Shown piece by piece: positions 56,496 to 64,000 of a stretch of DNA of 64,000 nt. A model generated the notes under the pieces. That model was not told the DNA's origin, ran no database searches, and saw nothing but the letters and a program-made list of their open reading frames with translations. Each line of letters opens with the position of its first letter. Position 1 is the stretch's first letter. The translations under genes and the position numbers were made by a program. Source of the stretch: Ferrimonas sediminum. Its GTDB lineage: Bacteria > Pseudomonadota > Gammaproteobacteria > Enterobacterales > Shewanellaceae. The stretch is taken from assembly GCF_900100175.1 (NCBI RefSeq), contig NZ_FNEM01000003.1:297757-361756 (forward strand), read 5' to 3'.

Positions 56496-57326
56496 TTAGG
56501 AGATCAACCACAGACTGGCGTTTTCATAGACAGCCCGCGACAGCGGCACCACCTGCAGTCTCTGGCTACCGACGGCAATCGAGGTGCCCAGACGCGAACA
56601 CACGGCGCCATTAATGGCCTGCTCATGCGCCTTCAGCAAACGGCAGTCATGCCACCCATCCTGCAGCTGCAGACGCCCCCGGCTCCAGCAAAACGGGCCA
56701 CAGGACTCCACCATCCGCTCCATCGCCGCACTCATGTACACCGGGCTGCGGTCACGGCGGACAATGGCCAGCGCGCTGTCGTTATCGATGTGATTCGATT
56801 GCCATTGGCTCAGGCGTTCATGAACCAGGTCGGCGATGCTCAGCGCCGACTTCATCGCCATTTTCATGTGATCCGACAGCACCCCGAAGGCCTGCTGCTC
56901 CTGAACCGTGTATTGCCGGTACCGGGCTGGCCGGTTCATGGTAAACACCGCCCGGCTAAAGCTGGCGTGAAACACCTGGCTGATAGCAAAATCCGCTTCC
57001 ATCTCGGTGTACCACTTCTTCACCGGACTCAGCTCCAGCTTTTGCCGCAGGCTCATGTCCATGCAGATGCTGGTGTCCGGCAGGGCCCTCGCCTTCTGGT
57101 AACAGGGATCACATTCGATCTGTTCCAGATACTGGAACGCCAGGTCATCAATGCCGTGGGTGCCGCACAACATATGCAGCCCCTGTCCGTTTTGACGGGC
57201 GCTGGACAGCAAGACTTTTGAGTTGCCAAAGGTGGGAGAGATCTGCTCCAGCAACGTACTCCACTGGCCATCCACGGCACAATCGTACGTACGCTCGACC
57301 AGCTCGAAGAGTCTATCGTCATCCAT
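56496..57326 (-). CDS. LuxR-like regulator lacking its helix-turn-helix
   Basis: The protein has 276 residues from the ATG at 57326 (GGGGA 7 nt upstream). It has the sensor region seen in a group of LuxR-type proteins (FELVERTYDCAVDG start, LSDHMKMAMKSALSIADLV, SALAIVRRDRSPVYMSAAMERM). It stops at ENASLWLIS, just where full-length relatives continue into a DNA-binding domain of about 80 residues. Only 90 bp separate it from htpG and no helix-turn-helix remnant is visible there. It interrupts the recR-htpG order of E. coli. It is either a truncated gene or a regulator that acts without DNA binding. Confidence 0.65.
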   Translation of the reverse strand: MDDDRLFELVERTYDCAVDGQWSTLLEQISPTFGNSKVLLSSARQNGQGLHMLCGTHGIDDLAFQYLEQIECDPCYQKARALPDTSICMDMSLRQKLELSPVKKWYTEMEADFAISQVFHASFSRAVFTMNRPARYRQYTVQEQQAFGVLSDHMKMAMKSALSIADLVHERLSQWQSNHIDNDSALAIVRRDRSPVYMSAAMERMVESCGPFCWSRGRLQLQDGWHDCRLLKAHEQAINGAVCSRLGTSIAVGSQRLQVVPLSRAVYENASLWLIS

Positions 57327-57425
57327 AACGTCGTCCCCAAACACGCCTTAATCTCAGGGCGCAAACTTCACGATAATTTTTTACATTTATCCACAGAGTG
57401 TCACAAACAGTGTAGGCAGACAAAA

Positions 57426-57453
57426 AAAATCCCGCCAGTGACGGCGGGATTTT
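57426..57453 (-). terminator. Terminator after recR
   Basis: AAAATCCCGCC (57426-57436) pairs with GGCGGGATTTT (57443-57453) around AGTGAC, with a T-run on the minus strand. Confidence 0.9.
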
Positions 57454-57476
57454 TACACAACAGGTACAGCCTAAGC

Positions 57477-58076
57477 TTACAGCTCCCGGCGTCCGCTCAA
57501 TGACAGCGCCAAGGTGGTGCCATCGACATACTCCAACTCCCCGCCCACCGGAACCCCGTGGGCAATGCGGCTGACGCGGATCGAAGACTCCCGACACATG
57601 TCGGCGATGTACTGAGCCGTCGCATCCCCCTCGACCGTCGGGTTGGTGGCCAGAATCAGCTCCTGAGGCGCTTCGTCCTGCAGCAGCTGCTCCAGTCGAT
57701 CCAGGCCGATCTCATCCGGCCCCAGGCCGTCTAATGGTGACAGGTGCCCCATCAACACAAAGTAACGACCGTCATACTGACCGCTGGTCTCAATCGCCAG
57801 CACATCCGCCGGCGATTCCACCACACAGATCTGCCCGGACCGGGCCCGCTTGGGGTTGTCGCACACCGGGCATAAGGTCTGCTCGGTAAAGGTACGGCAA
57901 CGTTGGCAATGGCCAACGTCTGCCATCGCCTCGGACAGCGCCTGACCCAGCTTGTGTCCGGCGGCGCGATCCCGCTCCAGCAGCTGAAACGTCATCCTCT
58001 GCGCCGAACGCGGTCCCACCCCCGGCAAGCACTGAAGGCTTTTTATCAGCTCATCAACGAGTGGACTGAACTTCAT
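57477..58076 (-). CDS. recR: Recombination protein RecR
   Basis: The 199-residue protein has a helix-hairpin-helix ([13 protein letters not shown]), the four-cysteine zinc motif (CQRC to CPVC) and a Toprim domain with [12 protein letters not shown]. It works with RecO and RecF in gap repair. It overlaps the ybaB stop codon by one base and is coupled to ybaB and dnaX, as in E. coli. Confidence 0.96.
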   Translation of the reverse strand: MKFSPLVDELIKSLQCLPGVGPRSAQRMTFQLLERDRAAGHKLGQALSEAMADVGHCQRCRTFTEQTLCPVCDNPKRARSGQICVVESPADVLAIETSGQYDGRYFVLMGHLSPLDGLGPDEIGLDRLEQLLQDEAPQELILATNPTVEGDATAQYIADMCRESSIRVSRIAHGVPVGGELEYVDGTTLALSLSGRREL

Positions 58077-58405
58077 TAGAACGGCATTTTAAAGCCAGGA
58101 GGCAGGCTCATGCCGCCGGTCAGGGCGCCCATTTTCTCTTTGGAGGTCTCTTCAACACGGCGGGCTGCATCGTTGCAGGCCGCAGCGATCAGGTCTTCCA
58201 GCATCTCTTTATCGTCTTCCATCAGAGAGGGATCGATCTCAACACGACGCACGCTGTGGCTGCCGGTCATGGTGATCTTTACCATGCCCGCGCCGGACTC
58301 ACCGGTGACTTCCATGTTGGCGATTTCAGCCTGTGCCTGCTGCATCTTTTCCTGCATCTGCTGGGCCTGCTTCATCAGGTTGCCCATTCCACCTTTACCA
58401 AACAT
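58076..58405 (-). CDS. ybaB: YbaB/EbfC nucleoid-associated protein
   Basis: The 109-residue protein begins [25 protein letters not shown]. It has the family core [25 protein letters not shown] and ends [12 protein letters not shown]. It forms a tweezers-like dimer that binds DNA. It lies between dnaX and recR in the usual order. Confidence 0.96.
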   Translation of the reverse strand: MFGKGGMGNLMKQAQQMQEKMQQAQAEIANMEVTGESGAGMVKITMTGSHSVRRVEIDPSLMEDDKEMLEDLIAAACNDAARRVEETSKEKMGALTGGMSLPPGFKMPF

Positions 58406-58514
58406 ATTCGGTTCTCTCTATTACTTACTGAGCCACAAAGGGGCTATGTTAACGGATTCAGCTCCGTTGGCGAATACTATTTCTTGCCCTGTCCCATCAG
58501 AAACTCAGACTGGA

Positions 58515-60818
58515 TCACTTATTCTCAGCCTGAGTGTAGCTGATGGACTCTTCGATTAACTCGGCGTCCAGCTCGGCCATCATCCAACTGACGTTAGGAT
58601 CGTCCAGCAGGTTGACCTTGGCCTCGGCCAGGCGCTCTTTATGCAGACGGCGGCGAATCTCCAGCGGCGTTTCCCGCTGCCGATCTTCCCCAACCTCAAT
58701 CTTAAGCTCAATGGGCGCCTGCCATACCGCCACCATTTTATCGCGGATCTGGCTGACCACAGACTCATGCATCAAGTGACGCTGCTCAGGCTTGAGCAAC
58801 AGGCGGATGGTGTCTCCTTGCCTGTCCATCAACGAGTTAATCGCCAACTGCCTGGCTCGGGCCATGACACCCAGATCGAAGATCGCCTGGTACCACTGCT
58901 CATCGTCTTCCCGGGCACGGAAGCCGGCCTCCACCGGGGCCGGCGCCGCGACGGCCGGTTCAGCCTCGGGCTGAGTTGGTGTCGGTTCCGGTGCCGAAGG
59001 CGTAGCCGCAACCGGAGACGCCGTGGGGACCTCCTGGGCCTGGGACGCCGCTACCGGCGTTTCATCACTATCCCAGGGCGGCGTCGAGTCCGCGACAGGC
59101 TCAGAGGCCGCCGGCATCGGCTCTGCAACCGGCTCAGGAGCAGCAACCTGGGGTTGTGGCTGGCTTACGGCCGGTTTGGGCGGAATGGGACGCTGGCTTC
59201 GGGGTTCAGCCCCCGCCTGGGGGCTTGGCTTTTTTGCCTGGCTGTCCTCAGCCGGCTGATGCCGGGTCGCCAGCCGCTCACGGTTGGCCATGGCCCGCTC
59301 CATCAGGCTCATTGGCGAAGCGGATTCCGGGGCGATTTGGGGTGACGGCGACTGCGGCGCCTCGACGGGAACCGGCTCCTGCGGCGCCGTGCTCAGTGCC
59401 TGCTGGGCCTGCATCTCTTCCATCTGTTGAGCCGCAGGCATCGGTGCGTCAGCCTCATCGTAGTCCAAATTTCCATGCAGCTGTTGCGCCTGCATCATCA
59501 GCATCTGCTGTTCGGCCGCCAGCACCTGCGGGTCATCACTGCCCGGAGTCTGCGGCGATGGCGCGGTGACTTCAACACCCCGATCCGGCGCGGGCGCCGC
59601 CACCGCAGGCTGAGGGGCCGATGCTGGTGCCGGCTGGGGCGCTCGAGACTCTGGCTGGGGCTCGCTCTGTGGTACCCGGGGCTCTGGCCGGGCGGCGGGT
59701 GTAACCGGAAGCTCGGCCACCAGAGGTTCAATCTCGGTCACCGGCGAAAACGCCAGGGTACGCAGCAGTGTCATCTCCAGACCACTGCGTGGCTCCGGGG
59801 CCAGCGGCAGATCCCGACGCCCTTCCGCCAGCATCTGGTACCACAGCTGGACCTGCTCCCGGCTCAAGCGGGTCGCCAGCTGCAACAGCGCCTGCGAATG
59901 GGGCTGGAGCTTACTGGCCGTCACCGAGAACTGGGTCATGGCAACGTTGTGCAGCAACTCCAGCAACTGTTTGAGCAACTCATCGTAATCCGGCGCAAAC
60001 TGATCGATCTCGGCCAGCGTCGACATCACGCCCTGCAGATCCCCGGCCACCAGGGCATGCAACAGATTAAGACTGTAACTGCTGTCCAGCGTCCCCAGCA
60101 TCGCCTGCACTTCGGGCAGAGTGATGCCGCCATTGCCATGGGCAATGGCCTGATCGGTCAGGCTCATGGCATCACGCACACTGCCATCGGCAGCCTGGGC
60201 CAACAGGTTCAGTGCCTGAGGCTCAAACTCCACCCCTTCGGCCTTAAGGACAGTGTCCAGGTGAGCGGCAATTTTGTCGCTGGACAGGCTTTTCAGGTTG
60301 AACTGCAGACAACGGGACAACACCGTTACCGGCAGTTTTTGTGGATCCGTGGTGGCCAGCAAAAATTTTACGTGCGGAGGCGGCTCTTCCAACGTCTTGA
60401 GCAGGGCATTAAAACTGTGACGGGACAACATGTGCACCTCGTCAATCAGGTACACCTTGAAGCGGCCGCGGGTCGGTTGGTACTGGACGTTATCCAGAAT
60501 TTCGCGGGTATCATCGACTTTGGTGCGCGATGCTGCGTCGATCTCCATCAGATCAACAAATCGCCCCTGACTGATCTCCTGACAGGCGCTGCAGGTACCA
60601 CAGGGCGTAGCAGTGATCCCCTGTTCGCAGTTCAACCCCTTGGCAAACAGCCGGGCGATACTGGTTTTCCCCACCCCGCGGGTGCCGGTAAACAGATAGG
60701 CATGATGCAGACGATCATGCTCAAGGGCGTTGGTCAGGGCACGCAACACATGTTGCTGCCCCACCACCTGCTCGAAATTGGCCGGACGCCACTTACGCGC
60801 CAGAACCTGATATGCCAT
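58515..60818 (-). CDS. dnaX: DNA polymerase III tau/gamma subunit
   Basis: The 767-residue tau form has an AAA+ clamp-loader domain with the P-loop GTRGVGKTS (near residues 45-53), four zinc cysteines (CEQGITATPCGTCSAC) and the SRC motif (VLSRCLQF). A long Pro/Ala/Gln-rich linker (about 380-620) follows, then the tau C-terminus that binds DnaB and the polymerase. It is longer than E. coli tau (643) because of the linker. A programmed -1 frameshift signal in the linker predicts a 537-residue gamma form. Confidence 0.96.
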   Translation of the reverse strand: MAYQVLARKWRPANFEQVVGQQHVLRALTNALEHDRLHHAYLFTGTRGVGKTSIARLFAKGLNCEQGITATPCGTCSACQEISQGRFVDLMEIDAASRTKVDDTREILDNVQYQPTRGRFKVYLIDEVHMLSRHSFNALLKTLEEPPPHVKFLLATTDPQKLPVTVLSRCLQFNLKSLSSDKIAAHLDTVLKAEGVEFEPQALNLLAQAADGSVRDAMSLTDQAIAHGNGGITLPEVQAMLGTLDSSYSLNLLHALVAGDLQGVMSTLAEIDQFAPDYDELLKQLLELLHNVAMTQFSVTASKLQPHSQALLQLATRLSREQVQLWYQMLAEGRRDLPLAPEPRSGLEMTLLRTLAFSPVTEIEPLVAELPVTPAARPEPRVPQSEPQPESRAPQPAPASAPQPAVAAPAPDRGVEVTAPSPQTPGSDDPQVLAAEQQMLMMQAQQLHGNLDYDEADAPMPAAQQMEEMQAQQALSTAPQEPVPVEAPQSPSPQIAPESASPMSLMERAMANRERLATRHQPAEDSQAKKPSPQAGAEPRSQRPIPPKPAVSQPQPQVAAPEPVAEPMPAASEPVADSTPPWDSDETPVAASQAQEVPTASPVAATPSAPEPTPTQPEAEPAVAAPAPVEAGFRAREDDEQWYQAIFDLGVMARARQLAINSLMDRQGDTIRLLLKPEQRHLMHESVVSQIRDKMVAVWQAPIELKIEVGEDRQRETPLEIRRRLHKERLAEAKVNLLDDPNVSWMMAELDAELIEESISYTQAENK
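59206..59249 (-). promoter_or_regulatory. Programmed -1 frameshift signal in dnaX
   Basis: On the minus strand the in-phase heptamer A-AAA-AAG (59235-59229; codons 529-530) has GAGG (59249-59246) 10 nt upstream. A GC-rich hairpin, AGCCCCC with GGGGGCT (59225-59208), begins 3 nt downstream. After slippage the -1 frame adds AKPPGGG and ends at TGA (59208-59206), giving gamma of 537 residues. All three elements mirror the E. coli dnaX signal. Confidence 0.85.
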
Positions 60819-60894
60819 GGTGATTCCCGTAATCCAGTGGAGGCGGATCGCCTCGTCAAGACAGAGAGGTTACCACGGGAGAGCAGGCACAAAA

Positions 60895-60917
60895 AAGCCG
60901 GGTATCAAACCCGGCTT
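60895..60917 (-). terminator. Terminator after apt
   Basis: AAGCCGGGT (60895-60903) pairs with ACCCGGCTT (60909-60917) with TTTT on the minus strand, between apt and dnaX. Confidence 0.85.
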
Positions 60918-60930
60918 AGCTGACAGACTG

Positions 60931-61476
60931 TTAATCGCCATCAAACTCACAGAGTTTGGTGATTGTCAGTCCCAGCGATTCCAACTTCTTCTCACCACCC
61001 AGATCCGGCAGAGAGATAACAAAAGCGGAGTGGTCAACTTCGCCGCCCAGAGAGCGGATCAGCTTCACGGTTGCCTCGATGGTACCACCGGTCGCCAGCA
61101 GGTCATCCACAACCAACACCTTGTCACCTGGTACGATGGCGTCGATGTGCAGTTCCAGCGTGTCCTGGCCATACTCAAGTTCGTATGACTGGCCAATGGT
61201 TTCGCGTGGCAGTTTACCCGGCTTACGTACCGGAACAAAACCCACGCCCAGAGCGATGGCCAAAGGCGCACCGAACAGGAAACCGCGAGCTTCAGTACCG
61301 ACGATTTTAGTGATACCGGCGTCGCGGAACTCTTCAGTAAACAGTTCGATGGACGCGGTAAAAGCCTCGGCACTCTCCATCAGGGAGGTGACATCACGGA
61401 ACATGATTCCTGGCTTTGGGTAATCCGGTACGGCTTTGATGCTGTCTTTAATCAGCGTCAGTTTATCTTGGTTCAT
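60931..61476 (-). CDS. apt: Adenine phosphoribosyltransferase
   Basis: The protein has 181 residues from the ATG at 61476; the frame is open upstream to 61536, but [20 protein letters not shown] fits the E. coli start (183 residues). The PRPP loop [13 protein letters not shown] and the flexible hood region ([20 protein letters not shown]) are present. It salvages adenine to AMP. Order apt-dnaX-ybaB-recR is as in E. coli. Confidence 0.95.
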   Translation of the reverse strand: MNQDKLTLIKDSIKAVPDYPKPGIMFRDVTSLMESAEAFTASIELFTEEFRDAGITKIVGTEARGFLFGAPLAIALGVGFVPVRKPGKLPRETIGQSYELEYGQDTLELHIDAIVPGDKVLVVDDLLATGGTIEATVKLIRSLGGEVDHSAFVISLPDLGGEKKLESLGLTITKLCEFDGD

Positions 61477-61524
61477 GGTTACGGCTTTACCATTTCGCCA
61501 CAATTGTGGCGGCAAAAACACAAT

Positions 61525-61568
61525 AAAAAAGCCCACTTGCTGAAATAAGGTTCAGCAGATGAGCCTTT
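61525..61568 (-). terminator. Imperfect terminator after the response regulator gene
   Basis: GCTGAA (61539-61544) pairs with TTCAGC (61551-61556), extended by an interrupted stem. TTTTTT follows on the minus strand. Confidence 0.5.
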
Positions 61569-61595
61569 ATGACTACTACCTTTTTCGGCTATAGC

Positions 61596-61991
61596 TTAAG
61601 CAGCTTTCGTTTTGGTTGCAACAGACGGATGTAACATTTCCGCCGCAATTAGTGCTAACTTTTGTTCTGTAAGTGGTTTTTCCAACCATACAGGCACACC
61701 ACAATCATCCAACTCCTCCATAAAGGCCTGACCGTTCTCGGTTGTGAGCAGAATAATCGGAATCCGCTTATAAGCCGGTATTTCTCTTAACATTCGAGTC
61801 AGATGCGCCCCGTCCATCATCGGCATCACCTGATCCGTCACCACTCCGTCAATGGCTTCATTTTTGGCCAGTAACAACGCCTGCATGCCATTTTCGGCGG
61901 TCATCACCGTCAACCCGGCATCGATCAACGCCTGCTCGACTTTTCCCCGGCTAACGGCGTTGTCATCCACTACCATAATTCGCTTGGTCAT
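61596..61991 (-). CDS. Stand-alone response regulator receiver
   Basis: The 131-residue single-domain CheY-like protein starts at ATG 61991 (GTG 62000 is an alternative). It has the acidic pair VVDDN, the phospho-acceptor Asp in VVTDQVMPMMDG, Thr in LLTTENG and the Lys in WLEKPL. There is no output domain. No histidine kinase is next to it, so the partner is unknown; chemotaxis-like or phosphorelay use is possible. Confidence 0.87.
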   Translation of the reverse strand: MTKRIMVVDDNAVSRGKVEQALIDAGLTVMTAENGMQALLLAKNEAIDGVVTDQVMPMMDGAHLTRMLREIPAYKRIPIILLTTENGQAFMEELDDCGVPVWLEKPLTEQKLALIAAEMLHPSVATKTKAA

Positions 61992-62151
61992 CCATCGCAC
62001 CCAACTTTAATTATCCTGGGCGCATGGTACGAAACCCCACCGAAGGGTGATGTGCTGAGGATCACAGGAGCTACAGAGATTTCGGCGAAAACGGATTAAG
62101 ATTGAAACTAATTCACCGCCCATTCAGCCTGGACTCAGGGGCGGTCGCAAA

Positions 62152-62898
62152 TCAACCCAAGGGTTTGACCACCACCCCACAGCGGGCCAACTGCCCCAGC
62201 ATCTGGATCACGCCCTGCTCAATCACCTCGGCAGGAAACTGGTCAAATTGTTGCTGCAACGCACTGATGACCGCCCCCAGGGTAACCGGGCTGTCCACCG
62301 ACAGCCGGGCCAGCAGCGCCACCGTCATGGCATTGACCACCATAAAGGCGATCTCCAGCTCCGGATTACGGTACACCAGCAACAGAGTCTCAACCGGTTC
62401 CAGCTCACACTGGTGCGCGGCCGCATAGTGAACCGGATAACGGTATTGGCCAATTTCGGCGACCTGATTCAACAGCAGCGGTGTCGTGACCAGATCGTCC
62501 TGCACCGACAGCGGCTGTTGGTGGTCGGCCTCAGGCATCACATCCAGCTTCAGCTCCAGGTACTCATAATGCGCCAGCTCCTTCAGGTAGGGCGGGTCAT
62601 GGGGCTGCAACTGCTCCAGGCCGTTCAGGTAAGCCAGAAATTCGGCGGCAATGTCCACAAACAGCGGTGAGTGGCTGTCGTGTTGAGCGAAGAAGCGTTG
62701 CCGCAGCGCCTGCCAGTCGGCTTCACGGTACAATGACTTCAATACCGGAAACCCGCTGTCAATAAAGCTGCCGACATTGTTCAGCATCAGCTCCCGGTAC
62801 ACCGCCATCCGCTGGGCCGGCACCCGCTGCGGCGCCGGCTTTTCAGGGTCGCGAATGTGGGCCATGAACTGCTGCTGCAAGGCTCTAAAATCGATCAT
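62152..62898 (-). CDS. hvfC: HvfC-type RiPP partner protein (DUF2063)
   Basis: The 248-residue protein has the PF09836 N-terminal domain (FRALQQQFMAHIRDP to LPVLKSLYREADW-like region) followed by a second helical domain. Its start overlaps the DUF692 gene stop by 4 bp, so the two are coupled. In characterised systems this protein binds the precursor leader and presents it to the DUF692/MNIO enzyme. Despite the database name it is probably not a DNA-binding regulator. Confidence 0.85.
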   Translation of the reverse strand: MIDFRALQQQFMAHIRDPEKPAPQRVPAQRMAVYRELMLNNVGSFIDSGFPVLKSLYREADWQALRQRFFAQHDSHSPLFVDIAAEFLAYLNGLEQLQPHDPPYLKELAHYEYLELKLDVMPEADHQQPLSVQDDLVTTPLLLNQVAEIGQYRYPVHYAAAHQCELEPVETLLLVYRNPELEIAFMVVNAMTVALLARLSVDSPVTLGAVISALQQQFDQFPAEVIEQGVIQMLGQLARCGVVVKPLG

Positions 62899-63725
62899 GC
62901 GCTCTGTTTCACTCCCTTTACTTCGGCGGCTATCTCATGGATATGGTCGATTTCACGCACCAGCTCCGAGGTTTTCGGCAGATTGAAATCCCGCTCCAAC
63001 AGCGTGGGATGGATCCCATGAAGTTGGTAGGCCTTCTTAAGCAACCGCCACACCGGGTCAATCACTTCTGCTCCGTGGGTATCCACCAGAAAATCCTCCG
63101 CCTCTTTATAATGCCCCGCGACGTGATAGTAAGCGGTGCGGCTGCCATCGAGCGCCGCCAGAAAGGCATCGGCATCGTAGTTGTGATTGACGCTGTTCAC
63201 ATAGATGTTGTTCACGTCCAGCAGCAACTGGCAATCAGCCCGCCTGAGCACCTCATTGATAAAAGTCACCTCATCCATCTCCGCCCCAGGCTCGGCGTAG
63301 TAGGAGACGTTCTCGATGATCAGCGGTCGTTCGATGATCTCCTGCACGGTGCGAATGCGGGCGGCTACGTGATCCACCGCTTCCTCGGTGAAGGGGATCG
63401 GCATCAGGTCGTACATATGGGCATTGCCGGAGCAGTAGCTCAGGTGCTCGGAATACAGCTCTATGCCATGGGTATCGAGGAAACGCTTCACCTGTTTCAC
63501 AAAGTCGACGTCCAACGGCGCCGGGGCACCGATGGACAGGGACAAACCGTGACAGACAAAGGGGTGCCGTTCGGTCAGCGAGCGGAATTTACGTGCCAGC
63601 CGGGGGGGCACCTTAAGCCAGTTCTCCGGCGCCACCTCCAGGAAGTCGATGGACGACGGCAGACCCTCGGTCACAAACTCCTCCACCATCTCCCGCTTTA
63701 ACCCAAGCCCGGCCCCTGAGATCAT
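62895..63725 (-). CDS. hvfB: HvfB-type DUF692/MNIO multinuclear iron oxidase
   Basis: The protein has 276 residues from the ATG at 63725 (GGGGAG 7 nt upstream). The TIM-barrel metal-ligand motifs are FLEVAPENW, CHGLSLSIG, LYSEHLSYC, IENVSYY, LLDVNNIYVNS, YYHVAGHY and DTHGAEV. Such enzymes use two or three irons to convert cysteines of a peptide into oxazolone/thioamide or thiooxazole groups. It lies between the EGKCG precursor gene and hvfC. Confidence 0.9.
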   Translation of the reverse strand: MISGAGLGLKREMVEEFVTEGLPSSIDFLEVAPENWLKVPPRLARKFRSLTERHPFVCHGLSLSIGAPAPLDVDFVKQVKRFLDTHGIELYSEHLSYCSGNAHMYDLMPIPFTEEAVDHVAARIRTVQEIIERPLIIENVSYYAEPGAEMDEVTFINEVLRRADCQLLLDVNNIYVNSVNHNYDADAFLAALDGSRTAYYHVAGHYKEAEDFLVDTHGAEVIDPVWRLLKKAYQLHGIHPTLLERDFNLPKTSELVREIDHIHEIAAEVKGVKQSA

Positions 63726-63858
63726 CGCCTTTCTCCCCATGTCTGTTCGCGTCACTGCCGCACGATTGTTTGAGATTGATCGCCATAGATTGCTGAGTCG
63801 GCCTGCGCTTCAACAGCCAATGGCGATGAATCTGATTCCGGTTCTGTGATAACAATGA

Positions 63859-63876
63859 GGCTGGCTCGCGCCAGCC
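63859..63876 (-). terminator. Attenuator-like hairpin between hvfA and hvfB
   Basis: GGCTGGC (63859-63865) pairs with GCCAGCC (63870-63876) around TCGC. On the minus strand only ATTGTT follows, so read-through is likely. It could keep precursor mRNA above enzyme mRNA. Confidence 0.5.
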
Positions 63877-63907
63877 CCATTCGGTGTGTCAAAACGCCGG
63901 TCTGGAG

Positions 63908-64000
63908 TTAGGCTGCGCCACCGCACTTGCCTTCACCACACTTGCCTTCGCGGGTTTTCTTTTCGCCGCCGCACTTGCCTTCGCCACACTTACCCTCGCC
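63908..64000 (-). CDS. hvfA: HvfA-type RiPP precursor with EGKCG repeats (3' end only)
   Basis: The last 30 codons of a gene that continues beyond the window read as four EGKCG units in two pairs, separated by GEKKTR and ending GGAA. This matches the C-terminal core of bufferin/HvfA precursors, whose cysteines are modified by DUF692 enzymes and bind copper. The signal peptide and any further repeats lie outside the window. The stop is at 63908-63910, and hvfB follows after 182 bp. Confidence 0.85.
   Translation of the reverse strand, partial: GEGKCGEGKCGGEKKTREGKCGEGKCGGAA

Noticed and set aside
58406..58514. Search for the SRP 4.5S RNA near dnaX
   Set aside because: Neither this gap nor the apt-dnaX gap contains the conserved GGAAGCAGCCAAGGC-type core.

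Overview
The window is a GC-rich (roughly 60% by eye) chromosomal segment of a marine-type gammaproteobacterium of the Shewanella/Ferrimonas group; Ferrimonas is my best guess. The reasons are two housekeeping blocks laid out as in enteric and Shewanella genomes, several families typical of that order (DUF2066, DUF2069, DUF3010, DUF3943, DUF3313), a periplasmic nitrate reductase, and many chemotaxis and c-di-GMP genes. No rRNA, tRNA, CRISPR array or insertion sequence was found.

Layout. (1) 0-15.2 kb follows the conserved order perM-tusA-bepA-yfgD-hda-uraA-upp-purM-purN, with additions: a large HExxH lipoprotein, a DUF2066 protein, a decayed gene, and an isolated flagellin that carries an internal zinc metalloprotease domain (flagellinolysin). 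(2) 15.2-37.6 kb holds an M28 peptidase, a Spo0M-like protein and asnB. It also has three paralogous membrane EAL phosphodiesterases with an identically spaced periplasmic cysteine pair, two chemoreceptors, a minimal napDAB nitrate reductase operon with a porin and a NarP-type site, phospholipase A and other envelope proteins. (3) 37.7-49.6 kb is the main accessory region. It contains two separate reductive dehalogenase gene sets (rdhA-rdhB-NosR-like rdhC-small membrane protein), transcribed on opposite strands. They flank an outer-membrane channel of the aromatic-compound (MetA) family and a LysR regulator. A TPR protein leads the second set; LuxR-like and AraC-type regulators close it. (4) 50-61.5 kb is the gsk-hemH-adk-htpG-recR-ybaB-dnaX-apt block in E. 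coli order, with cnoX and an HTH-less LuxR-like gene inserted. dnaX keeps the in-phase A-AAA-AAG slippery heptamer with both stimulators, so a gamma form is expected. (5) 61.6-64 kb has a stand-alone response regulator and a DUF692/HvfB plus HvfC pair. The 3' end of the precursor gene, encoding EGKCG repeats, runs off the window: a metal-binding RiPP (bufferin/HvfA type) cluster.

How parts may work together. The rdh region reads as a regulated organohalide respiration module: substrate entry by the MetA-type channel, a flavinylated NosR-like protein passing electrons to an anchored, Tat-exported corrinoid/FeS enzyme, and two enzymes probably of different specificity. The nap operon is a second anaerobic respiratory option. 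No NapC-type quinol dehydrogenase is nearby, so electrons must come from a cytochrome encoded elsewhere. Functions come from recognised motifs and synteny; substrates and regulation are inference.
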